A DNA stretch of 64,000 nt from Entoloma clypeatum. Taxonomy: Eukaryota; Basidiomycota; Agaricomycetes; Agaricales; Entolomataceae. The notes beneath the pieces were generated by a model, which searched no databases, had not been told where the DNA came from, and saw only the letters and a program-made list of their open reading frames with translations. Below are positions 1 through 10,770 of this stretch, in pieces. The DNA is taken from assembly GCA_963565915.1 (NCBI GenBank), contig OY751494.1, positions 186,001 through 250,000 of the forward strand, written 5' to 3'. Made by a program: the position numbers and the translations under genes. Position 1 is the first letter of the stretch. Every line of letters starts with the position of its first letter.

Positions 1-889
1 GCGCAGCTTTGGCTTCTTCGCATGCCTGTTTGAGTTTTTTCAAGAAGTCATTGGCAGCCGGATTGGTATCTTCTAACACGAGCTCTCCCTTTCATGGATG
101 TAAACTGTAGTTGAGGTAGAATGGGGTGTGCTTTGTCGCCTGATGTTCTTTGTCATTGTACTGGAACTCTGTGATTGCGATCCATTCAGCCCAATCATCC
201 TGTAGATGGTTGACAAAGTTTCGTAAGAACGCTTCCGTCTCCTGATGCGATCGCTCGGCCTGTCTGTCAGTCTGTGGGTGGTATGCGGTGGACAGGTTCC
301 TCTTGATCCCTAGCATGTGGCAGAGTATCTCCATGAACTTCGCGGCGAACTGCGGTCCCCTATCACTGATGATCTTCTTTGGGATCCCATGAAGCTTCCA
401 TATCTGATCCCGATAGATCTTGGCTAATCCTTCCGCTGATAGTTCCACGGTTGTCGGAATGAGGTGAAGCATCTTCGAATGTCTATCTGTGATGACCAGA
501 ATTGCGTTTTTTCCATCAGATTCTGGTATCGGTCCCACGACGTCGATTCCTATGTCTTCCCATGGGTGACTTGGTGCTGCATGGGGATGTAGCGGAGCAT
601 GTCGCTTTTGTCGGTTAATCTTGTTGTGTTGACAAGTGTCGCAACCCTTCACATACTTCTTCACATCATGCAGTATGGTAGGCCACCAGTAGGTGCGAGT
701 GAGGAGTTCATGTGTCCGGTACTGTCCTGGATGTCCAGCCACTGGTGCATCATGTGACTCAAACATCAATTCTTGTCGTAATTGTGGGTCTGGCGGGACA
801 TAGACTCGTTCTCCTGTGTAGGTGATCCCATTCTCTTGCTGATACCAATGAGGATTCTTTTTTAGGCCCTGCGCTACTTCTGTCTCCAT
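1..889 (-). pseudogene. Gypsy integrase (copy A), broken
   Basis: The frame encodes a retroviral-type integrase: an N-terminal HHCC zinc-binding part (H..H and CDTCQHNK) followed by the DDE core with GIDVVGPIPE, SDRGPQF and a downstream Glu in the QTDRQAERSHQE region. The open frame stops at a TGA just after SLHP, and the same frame continues as KGELVLEDTNP to the window edge, so the stop looks like a CGA to TGA change. A TAA separates the start of this segment from the RNase H part upstream. Role by family: insertion of retrotransposon cDNA. It is not functional as it stands. Confidence 0.85.
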
Positions 890-1812
890 GCGGTTTGAAC
901 CCTTGATGCGTGCGATTTACGGATTTTCAATGGTTGTGATGTTTCCAATTTTGATGGAATCAGATGTCTCACCCCCTTCAAAGAATTGTTCCTCCGTGAA
1001 CATCTCCATTTGTACCACATCTTCTGATTCCAACCGTTTCAAGAATAGTCCCTCCTTGAGCATCTGGTCACTGTCCTGTGGTTCGAGTTCCGCTTCATAC
1101 CAGGGTAAGCGTGACAGGATGTCCGCTTTTGCATTGGTCTTGCCAGGTACATGCCGTAATTCGAAGTCATAGTCTTGTAACTTCATTTTCCAGCGTCGCT
1201 GTCGTTGATTTAGGTCCTGAGGACGACGGAAATATTCCAGGTTCTTGTGATTGGTCAAGATTTCGAAACGTTCCCTGGCTTCAAGCAGATAGTGTCTCCA
1301 ATCTTTCAATGCTTCCACAACTGCCAGGAGTTCTTTGTCGTATATCTCGTAATTCTGTTCGGCCGCGGACATGGTCCGCGACAAGAACGCGATGGGGTGC
1401 CATTTGTCGTCTTGCTTCTGAGAGAGTACTGCTCCAATTGCATAGCCCAATGCATCGGTTTCAACCCTGAACTGTCCCTCTGGTTTTGGTAATGCCAAGA
1501 CTGGTGCTGATGTAATTGCCCGTATGAGACCTTCAAAAGCTTGCTGCTCTGTTGGTCCCCAAGTAAATGCCGTACCGCCTGTGAGCGCGGTGAGAGGTTT
1601 TGCGATGTTTGAGTACCCTTCAATAAAACATCAATAGAAGTTAGCAAATCCAAGGAACTTCTGAACTTCCTTTTTTGATGTGGGTGCTCGCCAGTTTCGA
1701 ATTGTATCCACCTTCTCAGTTGCCATCTCAACACGTCCCTCACCAACCACATATCCCAATATAGGACATTTCGTTACTTCCCATAAACACTTCTTCTCCT
1801 GCTGCTTCGAGT
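890..1812 (-). pseudogene. Gypsy RT C-terminus and RNase H (copy A), broken
   Basis: Minus-strand frames give the end of a reverse transcriptase (KKCLWEVTKCPILGYVV, then KFLGFANFY) followed by an RNase H domain with FRVETDALGYAIGAVLSQ, SAAEQNYEIYDKELLAVVEA and LPGK-type tail residues. The segment changes frame near 1626 and 1500 and ends at a TAA near 915, so it is not one open frame. Copy B carries the same RT end but stops before RNase H. The RT palm with YMDD is absent here because of the internal deletion. Confidence 0.85.
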
Positions 1813-2262
1813 AAGACGTGATGATGTGGCTCTGGGACGTCTCCATGTGAGCATCCTAATCAATCTTCTGATAACGGTTGTCTGGACACCGATAAACTCT
1901 CTGATCTCTGTGATCCGACCTGTCTGAGGTCCTTCTTGAATGCGAAAACTTTCGAGTTCGTTCTGTCGGGCGTTGTAACGCCCGATCTGGTGTTGCCGAG
2001 CAAGATGGATGCTCTCTGCTATCTCGCCGTGGGGGCGATGCTCGTTGTTGTCTAGTTCTTCGTCAAGCACCTGCTGTAGGATGCGACGGATCTCCGATTC
2101 GATGTACTGCTGGATGAGTGTAAAATCGATACTGTCTCGAGGACTTAGCTCCTCCTGTCGGGCTTCTGGCATGCTGAATGGGTTACTGGTGAAGTCTTCA
2201 AAGAAGCGCAACATCTTGACTCGTCTGGTAGTTGCTCTCTTCGCTCTGGGCGAACCTAACAA
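1813..2262 (-). pseudogene. Gypsy gag N-terminal fragment fused to RT by deletion (copy A)
   Basis: The minus-strand ORF begins near 2262, runs through an acidic helical segment (EARQEELSPRDSIDFTLIQQ) and ends in SSRRRSVYGK, where the last residues come from RT sequence read in another frame. In copy B the same gag segment continues instead toward the main gag. The join lies at an AG shared by both parents. Copy A keeps CGA where copy B has an in-frame TGA (near 49096), so A preserves the older state at that codon. Confidence 0.8.
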
Positions 2263-2274
2263 GATTTAGCAACT

Positions 2275-2676
2275 TGTTATGCTTAACAAACTGTTCCGAG
2301 GTTTGGGCAGAGTATGCAGAAAAGTGGAAAGGCGAAGAGCAAAGTGATTGCTAAATCTAAGGAATCTACTATAGTACAAGAGGTTTATATAGGTACTGAC
2401 TATAGGCGGTAGCGGATGAGTCAGTACTGCGGAAGGCAGTGTGCATGAGTAAGGCGACTGCGGAAGGCTATGTACAGTGAGTAAGCTAACTGTGGAAAGC
2501 AAGTCAGCGCGGGAGCGAAGTATACTAAAGGGGATGACGAAGTAATGTAATGAGTCAGACTGGGAATCGAAGGTTGCGAAAGTAGACATTAGACATAGTA
2601 AGTTTGTAAGAGGGCGCCGAGTCGGGCCGATAAGTAAAAGATATGACGTGGTCCTCATACCATAGAGTCCGTAACA
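2275..2676 (-). repeat. 5' LTR of gypsy copy A
   Basis: A 402 bp segment that begins TGTTAC and ends TAACA on the minus strand, matching the LTR of copy B (48232-48632). It contains a TATATAA box near 2385-2391 and the same CTTCCGCAGT subrepeats. The partner 3' LTR would lie left of base 1. Confidence 0.8.
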
Positions 2677-2980
2677 GTAGACTAACAACTGAGTATGTCT
2701 ATGAATAACTCAACATCGGGAACATTTTATCTAGTGTTTCAAGGTCCAGTTTACCTTCGTTGATTTCAGACCGAGACCGGACCGGACCGAACCAGTGAGA
2801 GACCGGACTGCCAGTCTTGGTTTTTAAGGTTTCGGATCACGGCTGGTCTTCGGTTCACTCCAAACTTTAGAGTTTGAAAGACCGGCCAAAGACCGGTTCG
2901 GATCGGTTTAAACCAGTATTTTCCATGGAACGATCCGAGGATCTGAAATCAATGTCCCGAAATGGCAAGTACAAAATTTC

Positions 2981-3065
2981 TGCCACAAGAAAGACTTGAA
3001 CTCTGAACTTCTATGGTATAAAGGATTCTTTTTAACACCACTTAACCAACTGAGCCACCAGACCA
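2981..3065 (-). ncRNA. tRNA-derived (SINE-like or tRNA pseudogene) sequence
   Basis: Read on the minus strand from 3065 it starts TGGTCTGGTGGCTCAGTTGG, which contains a good A box, and about 43 nt later has AGTTCAAGTCT, a B-box-like stretch. The spacing suits an internal Pol III promoter. The 5' GGTCTGG has no matching 3' strand for an acceptor stem, so it is not an intact tRNA. The dispersed-repeat copies at 10.3 and 41.7 kb lack it. A SINE head or a tRNA pseudogene are both possible. Confidence 0.5.
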
Positions 3066-3240
3066 TTATATTTCATTGCTCACAATCACTCTACATCACA
3101 ACTTTCCCACTTCCCAAATAGGCACACCTAAAAAAAAAATACAAAAGGTGTGTGTGTGTGCTCCCTCCTGCCTCAATCACAAGTAGACAGATTATAAATA
3201 AAATCGATAAATATATTCTGGCCTTTTCAGCATCTGTGCC

Positions 3241-4290
3241 CCTCATTGCAGAGTCAGCAATGGCTGGATGCGTCGTTTTGATGTTGGATGACACGCATCA
3301 TGCGCACATCAAATGTGTCAAATATATGTAAACAAACTCAAAAAACATCGCATTTCTCCTTAATATGGCTACACAGGAGGAAGTCAGCTTACAGACTATA
3401 TCAATTATGTAGCAGAGTATCATATGTCAATAAATATGTGTTGATTTTATGGAATGGTGCCATGGATTTTAAGTCATAGAGGTGCCATGCTCTACACCAA
3501 ATAATAGTAAACAATGTGCAAAATGCATCGCGCAGGCAGGCGCAGTGCCTTCCTCATGGTCTAATAATAGTTGGAAGTGATAGAACTCATAAATAGATAT
3601 GTATTCACCTTCTGAAGCACTTTGTATAATTTTTAGAAGTCCAGATAAGATAGAAATAATGAAATGTGCAGATTTCATTAAAAGTGTTATATCTCCCTAA
3701 TGAATGAGCCAAATTTGAAAAACAAATGTGCTGTGAGATCTCCTGAATGAGGAGAATCCAAAGCTGAAACAAAAAAGTTTGGTCAAATTTTCGACCTATT
3801 TTGCTCATATTCACCTCATCAAGTCCTTTAATTTTATTTGAAGGGTCTGAATAGGTTTACATACACTGTTTCAATAGTATATGTATAGTATATTTAGAGT
3901 ACAAATGTTGTGCAAAGGAGGAAGCCAGAAAATGTTGTTGTTTTTTGTGTTTGAAAACACCATGCCACACTGTTCATCACAATTTACATTGTGTTTTGAT
4001 GCATCAATTTGGAGCACCAACTTTCTACCATCCATAGCTCATGTATATAACTCTATATATACTTCCTATGAGTTTCTAGATATCTCTACATAAGGTAAGA
4101 ATTATTTTTGTGGGTTTTGGTGCCACGGTTTGGGCATTGAGGGCACGATTTTCAATGACGTGCATGGCTCAGCATTGATGCCGAGCATGCTTGGCAATCG
4201 CTGAAAGTCGAACCATAACTGCCAGCAAAACCTTCCCACCCTTTTTTTATCCCCCACCACCACTCCACCCGGCCACCACATCCGCCCAAG
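3241..4290 (+). repeat. Dispersed repeat family, copy I
   Basis: AT-rich non-coding sequence that recurs in diverged form at 10337-10770 (copy II) and at 41694-42343 plus 45572-45884 (copy III). Shared landmarks, in order, are the GTCAGCAATGG start, the block reading GAAGTCCAGATAAGATAGAA, the AATGAGCCAAATTTGA block, a TTCATCACAATTTACA block and CATGCTTGGCAATCG near the end. No open frame is conserved between copies. It lies inside hAT-like element 1 and leads directly into the minisatellite. Confidence 0.8.
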
Positions 4291-4915
4291 GGCCACTACT
4301 CTCGCATAACGGCCACCACTCATGCCCAACAGCCCTCTCTTCCGCCCAATGGCCACCTTTCATGCCCAACGGCATCCCTTTGCGCCCAATGGCATCCCTT
4401 TGCGCCCAATGGTGTTCCTTTGCACCCAACGGCGTCCCTTCATGCCCAATGGTCCCGACTCATGCCCAACAGCATCCCTTCGCCCTCAACATGTCAACCC
4501 ACGCCCAATGCTGTCCTTTCGCCCCCAACACCATCAACCCACGCCCAATGGCCGCCTTTCATGCCCAACGGTCCCAACTTGCACCCACCGCCATTGACCC
4601 ATGCCACGCCGTCCCTTTGCCCTCAACGCCATCAACCCATGCACAACGGCCGCCTTTCACGCCCAACGGCCGCCTCATGTCCCCAACAGCTGCCCCTCTT
4701 GCCCAACTGCCCCGACTAGTGCCCCACGGCCCCTCTAATGCCCAACAGCTGCCTCGTGTCCTCAACACCATCGACTCACACCCAGCACCCTTCCTTCACA
4801 CGCAACGGCCTCCCTTCGGGCCGTACGGCACCACGCACCTGCCACAACATGTGCCCAACGGCCCCCTTTCACACCCAACGGCGTTGAGTCATGCCCCAGA
4901 GCACATGAGGCCGGG
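4291..4915 (+). repeat. Degenerate minisatellite, unit about 20-21 bp, core GCCCAAYGGC
   Basis: About 30 imperfect units built on a CCCAACGGC or CCCAATGGC core separated by pyrimidine-rich spacers such as CCCTTTCATG. The array creates long proline/asparagine-rich open frames on the plus strand, but these are frame shadows of the repeat. A related array lies at 46373-47255, in the same position relative to dispersed repeat copy III, and a short one at about 40955-41045. Confidence 0.85.
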
Positions 4916-5202
4916 CTGAGCCCATGGAGGACCAATTGAGGGAGTACGATGCGCGCGTGCAGCATTGGGCTGTGTGCATGTGTCCTTAGTCTTATTTTAC
5001 TTGTAATATATTGGTTTAAACCAGTTGAGACCAGTCCGGTCTCACTTCTTTGAGGTAAACGGAACCGATGCACCAGTCTTGCATCAGTCCAGTTCAGTTT
5101 TTTTTGAGATCATGTGAACCAAAAAATCAGTCTTGGTCTCGGTCTCTAAATTTTGAGGGTCAAAAACTGGACCGAACTGGACTTTTAAACACTAATTTTA
5201 TC

Positions 5203-5339
5203 CACCCAAATTGCGAGTTCTCAGAGCATTAAGGGTGCTAAACCCCTGTTTGTGTTCATGTTCTTGTCATATATGAATGACTACAGATCATCCTGCAATG
5301 TTCTTGTTGTGGCTATGTGTGTCTGCTCAGAAACTACTT
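5203..5339. other. Short linker between hAT element 1 and LINE
   Basis: From the 8-bp duplication of hAT-like element 1 to the first LINE-like coding sequence I see no recognisable feature; the true 5' end of the LINE could lie in here. Confidence 0.4.
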
Positions 5340-5611
5340 TCCCACCAGTATCAATGTTCTCAGCATGGCTGGAACAACATGCCCTACTTTCCAACTGGAG
5401 ACCCTTGGACATGGGTCTTTGCACCGCCCAAGCTCTCCACCTCTCCCCCAACCCACAGACCCCGACTGGACCGCCCTCCTCAACAACCTCAACCCGACGG
5501 CTGGACACAGGTAAGACACTGCCGCCAACAGACCCTAGATTCCTATGTCACCCCCAACCCCAACCCCAACCCATCTCAATCCTCGCACAGCCGCCCTCCC
5601 AACCCCTCTAT

Positions 5612-6235
5612 ATGTTAATGCGAGCCACCAGTAACCTGACCAAACTACGCATCTGGCAGCAGAACACCCACAAGTCCAAATACGCCCAACAATACATCTT
5701 GAATACCGCCAACCCAGCAGACTGGGACATTATAGCGATACAGGAACCATGGCTCAACACCCTCAGCAACGCACGAGGCTCCCCTTTCTGGTGCATCCTG
5801 TACCCCTCATCTCACCTCAACGAAGGCTCACCCCACACCCACTCAATACTCATGGTTAACACCAACATCAACACAAACTCCTACTCCCAGCTAGCCATTC
5901 CTAGCCCCGACATTACCGCCATCCGATTCATAGGAGACTTTGGCCACCTCGCCATCTTCAACATATACAACGACTGTAACCACAATGACAGCATCACCGC
6001 CCTTGACCGCTACCTTGATGCCAATGCCCTAATAGCATGCCCCACCCCAGACGACCACATGCTCTGGCTAGGCGACTTCAACTGCCACCACCCACTCTGG
6101 GAAGCCGACCACAACCATCACCTCAACTCCCCAGACGACGCAATCAATCCCCTTCTCGATCTCCTCCACGCTTACGACATGGACCTCGCCCTCCTGCCAG
6201 GGATCCCCACCTACAAAACAGCAGCGTGCAACTGA
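5612..6235 (+). pseudogene. LINE AP-like endonuclease domain
   Basis: The frame has the endonuclease/exonuclease/phosphatase landmarks: LRIWQQNTHKS near the start (N motif), DIIAIQEPWL (catalytic Glu), and MLWLGDFNCHHPLWE (GDFN motif). It ends at a TGA after YKTAACN, where family members continue through a TWxR motif. By family this domain nicks target DNA to prime reverse transcription. Confidence 0.8.
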
Positions 6236-8580
6236 ACCAGGCCAGACAACGTCTGGATCACCCACCACAACCACAACCCCATCATCACCTGCACCACGGC
6301 CCCATACATCTGCCCCCTCAATGCTGACCACCTCCCAATCACCATGACTGTTGAACTCCCATTACCACGAACCTCCCCCATACCCTCCCGCAACTTTAGA
6401 CTGATAGACTACAACACATTCAACACCGCTCTGAAGGCCCGCTTTGATCGCAACTCCCCCGCCTCCCTCATCTTCTCCGAACCCAAATTCAACAAGAAAG
6501 TGGATGACCTCACACAAATAATACAGGACACCATTACAAGCCACGCCCCGCTGAAGAAACCCTGCCCCTTCTCGAAATGCTGGTGGACCAAGGACCTCAC
6601 GGACCTCAAAAAATGGAAAAACAAGCTCAGCTACCAGGCTCATCGCTTCAGAGACATACGCGACCACCCCTCCATTGAGGAACACAAGAAGATCTCTTGA
6701 GAATTCGCCAAGGCAATCGATGACGCAGCCACATCACACTGGGCAGACTGGCTCAAAAACATCTCCCCCCAACAAATCTACCTAGCAAACAAATATGTCA
6801 CCAATACCCCATCTGACCTATCCAGTGCCCGCATCCCGTCCCTCAAGACCTCAAATGACGGCTCCTCCCCCCCTCTCCAATGATGCAAAAGCCCAGGCCC
6901 TGGCCGCCTCCTTCTTTCCCCCTCTGCCTACCCACTCACCAACCCCAACAAGCCCCTCTCCCCGGCATCCGCTTCTTCACACACCACCGCATCCATGAAG
7001 CAATCAAGACCCTAAAACCTCACAAGGCCCCCAGCCCCAATGGCATTCCAAACATCATTCTCATTCGCTGTGTGGACACCCTTATTTACCATCTCTTCTA
7101 TATCTACAGAGCAGTCCTCGATCTCAACGTTTACCACGAACCTGGTTAACCTCAACCACCCTCGTACTTCGCAAAGCTGATAAGCCAGCCTACAACGTCG
7201 CTAAGGCATACCATCCAATCAGCCTCCTAGACACCATTGGCAAACTCCTGTCCACGCTGGTCACAGCGGACCTCTCGCATCTCGCGGAACGACACCACAT
7301 GCTACCCCCTGGCCAATTCAGAGGCAGACCCAGTTGCTGCACGTCCGACGCCATGCACTCACTTACGCACAAAGTCAAGGATGCCTGGAGGGGAGGCAAA
7401 GTGGCTGCAGCCCTCTTCCTCAATGTCCAAGGTGCCTTCCCAAACATGGTCAAATCCCAACTCATCCACAACATGAAAACTCGAGGAGTACCGACATGCT
7501 ACATCAAGCTCACTGACCGCATGCTGACCAGCAGGAAAACACACCTCAAGTTCGACGACTACACCTCAGCGCTGATCGACATTGTCAATGGCACCACCCA
7601 AGGCTGCCCCCTCTCCATGCTCCTCTACACCTTCTACAATGCCCCACTCATCCAGGTAGCCCACCAAAAACACGAAACGTCCCTGGGTTTCGTCAACAAC
7701 TCCATGGTGCTAGCGGTTGCAGACACTCTCAAAGACTCACACGCCATGATCAGGGACATGATGGAACGCCCAGATGGAGGCTTTGCCTGGTCCTCCTCAC
7801 ACAACTTCCCATTTGAGTTATCCAAGCTTGCCCTCATGAACTTCCCTCGCACTCTCCATGATCACGCACCAACTGACCTGATCCTTTCTAGGCCCAACCG
7901 AGACGGCTCACGACACAAACCATCAAGACTGTCCCCACCTACAAGTACCTCGGGGCCATCTTCAACTCAAAACTTCGGTGGACCGCCCACCATCACAAGG
8001 TGTCTGCCAATGCGGCCTGGTGGACCAACCAAGTATCCCGACTCTTCAAGCTATCGGGAGGTATGCCAGCACACCGGATCTGCCAACTATACAACACATT
8101 AGCCGTCCCTGCCTTCACCTATGCAGCAGACGTCTGGTACACCAGGATCCACCTCTCTCCCTCCGGCAAGAAATGTATGGGCTCAATCACCGTCACCAGC
8201 AAATTAGCCCCAGCCCAACGACGTGCAGCCAAACTCATCACGGGAGCCCTAAGCACTACAGCGGGCGACACCCTGGACACACATGCTAACCTCCTCCCCA
8301 TGGACCTACTCCTCAACAAAGTCCTCCACCATGCCATGCTCTGTCTCGCCTCACTCCCTCCCACTCACCCTCTCCATGCTCCAGTCCATGGGCCACCAGA
8401 CACTTCGTACGCAGACACAGATCCCCTCTACACAACCTCTTTGCCGACCTGGACTGTGACCCTTCACTCCTGGAACAAATCTCTCCAACCCGCCGTCAAC
8501 TGAACTACACCCTGTCCTTCACCACCCACATTCCCGACGACAAACTATCAGCCCTTACAGAAGCCAAGGACAACCACCAC
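6236..8580 (+). pseudogene. LINE reverse transcriptase region, broken and active site lost
   Basis: Segments in several frames give the RT: LKPHKAPSPNGIPN (motif 1), YHPISLLDTIGKLL, HMLPPGQFRGRPSCCTSDAM, FLNVQGAFPNMV in place of FxDxxxAFD, and GTTQGCPLSMLLYTFYNAPL. The catalytic box reads FVNNSMVLA, whereas active LINE RTs have two Asp there; both codons are now AAC in a CpG-derived context. Stops and frame changes occur near 6700, 7149, 7870 and 8503. Confidence 0.8.
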
Positions 8581-9598
8581 AAGGCCTGTGTGATGGTTTA
8601 CTGTGACGGTTCAGGTGCCGAAGGCAAAATCGGGGCATCTGCAGTACTCTACATCAACACTGTCGAAACCCAACACCTTCAATACCACCTAGGCCCAGCC
8701 TCACTTCACACGGTTCATGAAGCTGAAATCGTAGGCCTCACGCTCGCTCTCCACATGCTGACCACCCTCCAGACCCCCCTTCACACCTACATCGCCATAG
8801 GCATGGGCAGCCAAGCAGCCATACGCGCCCTCAACAACCAACAACCCCACCCAGCCCACCACCTCTTAGACCGTGTCCATGACGCTGCAGAAAGGCTCCA
8901 TGCTGTTCAATACAGACAGAAAGGTAACCGAAACCCTATCTGAACCACGAGCAAAGGTAAGCGCCCCGCAAAAGATGCGGTCAACCTCCAAATACACTGG
9001 ATGCCTGGACACATCAGATTCACGCCAAATGATCAGGCAGACGAGCTAGCCAATCGAGCTGCCCAGGGAACCTCGAGCGCGCCCCCCCCCCCTCCCATCC
9101 TTCCTCAGAAGAAAACCCCTCCCCAACAGCCTGACCGCCCTTCGCCAAACCCACCTTGCCACTCTCAAGTCCCAATGGACCTGCCGCTGGAGATCTTCCC
9201 CTCGCTTCTCCTCCACGAATGCCATAGACAAGTCGCTCCCATCGGGGAAATACCTGAAACTCATCGCCAACCTCGATCGCCAGCAGTCAGTGATCCTCAC
9301 CCAGCTCCAGACAGGCCACTCCCCACTCAACCAACACCTCTTCCGCATTCGCCAATCAGAAACCCCCTCCTGCCCCCACTGCCGCGGACTGGTCCCCGAG
9401 ACGGTCCACCACTTCCTCATAGCCTGTCCACGCTACCAACGCGAGAGACACATACTGAGACGCAAACTGTTACGCAAAGCTGAGTCCACCTCCTTCCTCC
9501 TATCAGATCCTTCTGCTCTCAAGCCCCTCCTCGACTACATCCAGTCCTCAAAATGTTTCGCTTCCCCTACCACCCAAGCTCTCCAAACAGCCCGCTAA
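8581..9598 (+). pseudogene. LINE RNase H and C-terminal zinc motif
   Basis: RNase H is recognisable from VMVYCDGSG (first Asp), HEAEIVGLTLAL (Glu) and WMPGHIRFTPNDQADELAN (His and last Asp). The middle acidic position, usually in TDSQAA, reads IGMGSQAA, so one metal ligand is lost. After a frame change a zinc motif follows, SCPHCRGLVPETVHHFLIACPRY (Cys-Cys-His-Cys), and the frame ends at 9598. TGA and frame breaks lie near 8943. Confidence 0.75.
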
Positions 9599-9599
9599 T

Positions 9600-9682
9600 G
9601 CCCAACCCCCCCCCCCCCCCCCCATCCCCCCCCCCAACCCCCCCCTACCGACTTATACCCCTCATCAATCCCCCTCCCCCCC
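9600..9682 (+). repeat. C-rich LINE 3' tail
   Basis: Directly after the stop of the LINE frame are runs of 10 to 20 C residues with few interruptions. The position suggests a 3' terminal feature of the LINE or expansion of its C-rich end; no poly(A) tail is seen next to it. Confidence 0.6.
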
Positions 9683-9700
9683 AACCAGTAGCACTCCTGA

Positions 9701-10336
9701 CACTGAAAAATCTTTCTGGAGGAAAAATTTATAATGAAAGAGGAATTCTCTTTCCTTTGGGTATATCTTTAAGAAGTATTTTATATGGAAATTTTCAAGA
9801 AACATGTCATGTTTTTTCCAAATATTTTTGGCCAAAGAACTTTTTGTTTATCCTACAGTTTTTCTTGAGGAAAAACTAGATCCATTGTTTGAACAATGGA
9901 ATAAGTTTATCTTTGAGAAAAACTCTTGGAAAAATGAAAAGTTTTACCAGAAGAAATACTTTGGAAACACATTATATGTTTCCTAAAATTTTCTAATACT
10001 TTGTATCTTTCTCAAAGATGTCAAAGGATGATGGGCAGGTGATGCCTTCACAATCTACTTACAAGAACATGTGGACATTATGCCCGATACATGCAGGACA
10101 ATCTGGATCTCACACATGATTTCAGATTGGGGATGAGCTGAGCATCACGTGTTGACACACTCCTACTTTTGGGGGAGCACTACTCGCCTCATCTGGGTTC
10201 ACCCATGCATGGCTAGTCGGAGCCCCTTTGGGGCATTGCCCACCTTATTCATCGTGCACAAACTAACATGTGGAATGATAGAATAATTACATACATGTAC
10301 TGACCTGCCTCCCCTGTTCTGCTTGCACACAGGAAC
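9701..10336. other. AT-rich intergenic sequence
   Basis: No gene is supported. The first half is rich in TTT/AAA with short chance ORFs; the second half is of mixed composition and has a small GCCCC/GGGGC palindrome near 10225. It resembles old repeat sequence but I cannot pair it with another part of the window. Confidence 0.4.
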
Positions 10337-10770
10337 ATCAGCACCAAAGATCACATTCTATGGAACATCAAGTTTTGAAGTGATAGAACTACACATGGGA
10401 TATGTGTATTCACCTTTTGAAACACCTTGTATAATTTTTCAAAGTCCAGATAAGATAGAAATAATCAAATGTGCAGATTTCAGAAAAAGTGTTATATCTC
10501 CCTAATGAATGATCCAAATTAGAAAAATGAAGGTGTTCTGAGATCCCCTGAATGTGTAGAATCCAAAGCTGAAATTAAAAAATTTGGACAAATTATCAAC
10601 TTATTTTACTCATATTCATCTTATTCAGACTTTGAGCTTCATTTGAATACTCTCAATAGGTTTTTTTGGTGCTTGAGGAAACCCATGATACACTGTTCAT
10701 CATAATTTACAGTATGATTTGATCCATCATTTTGCTGTCTTAAACACTATATACACTATTTTACTATGAC
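10337..10770 (+). repeat. Dispersed repeat family, copy II
   Basis: Diverged copy of 3241-4290, sharing blocks such as GTCCAGATAAGATAGAAATA, TGTTATATCTCCCTAATGAA and the CATGATACACTGTTCATCAT stretch. It is uninterrupted at the point where copy III carries the TRIM-like insertion and therefore serves as an empty-site reference. No minisatellite follows it. Confidence 0.75.

Larger units (their letters stand above)
1..2676 (-). mobile_element. Ty3/gypsy LTR retrotransposon, copy A (internally deleted, 3' part outside window)
   Basis: Read on the minus strand the order is LTR, gag N-terminal piece, end of RT, RNase H, integrase; the element leaves the window at base 1. It is a close relative of copy B at 48232-51846 on the opposite strand, sharing the LTR, gag start and RT end almost base for base. 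Compared with B it lacks the main gag, the zinc knuckles, protease and most of RT: the gag segment jumps straight into RT near 1795-1812. Stops inside pol show it is dead. It supplies the RNase H and integrase that B has lost, so together they define one family. Confidence 0.9.
2732..5194. mobile_element. hAT-like non-autonomous element 1 (2.46 kb) with 8-bp TSD ATTTTATC
   Basis: The ends are inverted: TAGTGTTTCAAGGTCCAG at the left and, reverse-complemented, TAGTGTTTAAAAGTCCAG at the right. The 8 bp just outside are identical (attttatc at 2724-2731 and 5195-5202), which fits hAT-superfamily transposition. Subterminal DNA is full of GACTGG/CCAGTC motifs in both directions, as expected of hAT transposase binding regions. 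No transposase is encoded. Inside lie a tRNA-like sequence, the dispersed repeat and a minisatellite. Two short relatives with the same ends are at 11409-11739 and 45893-46364. Confidence 0.85.
5340..9700 (+). mobile_element. Non-LTR retrotransposon (LINE with AP endonuclease, RT, RNase H), decayed
   Basis: Plus-strand segments follow the order of a LINE ORF2: AP-type endonuclease, reverse transcriptase, RNase H and a C-terminal CCHC-like zinc motif, then a C-rich tail. The frame is interrupted many times. No ORF1 is seen, so the copy may be 5' truncated. An endonuclease-RT-RNase H arrangement fits the Tad/I-type LINEs found in basidiomycetes, but clade placement would need a tree. The sequence is GC-rich compared with neighbouring repeats. 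Confidence 0.85.

Noticed and set aside
4191..4919. A 242-codon proline/histidine-rich ORF on the plus strand
   Set aside because: It lies wholly within the GCCCAAYGGC minisatellite; similar long frames exist in the other phases and strand, as expected of a tandem repeat.
5545..5572. CCCCAA-type repeats resembling telomeric DNA
   Set aside because: Only about four imperfect units inside C-rich LINE sequence; far too short and internal.
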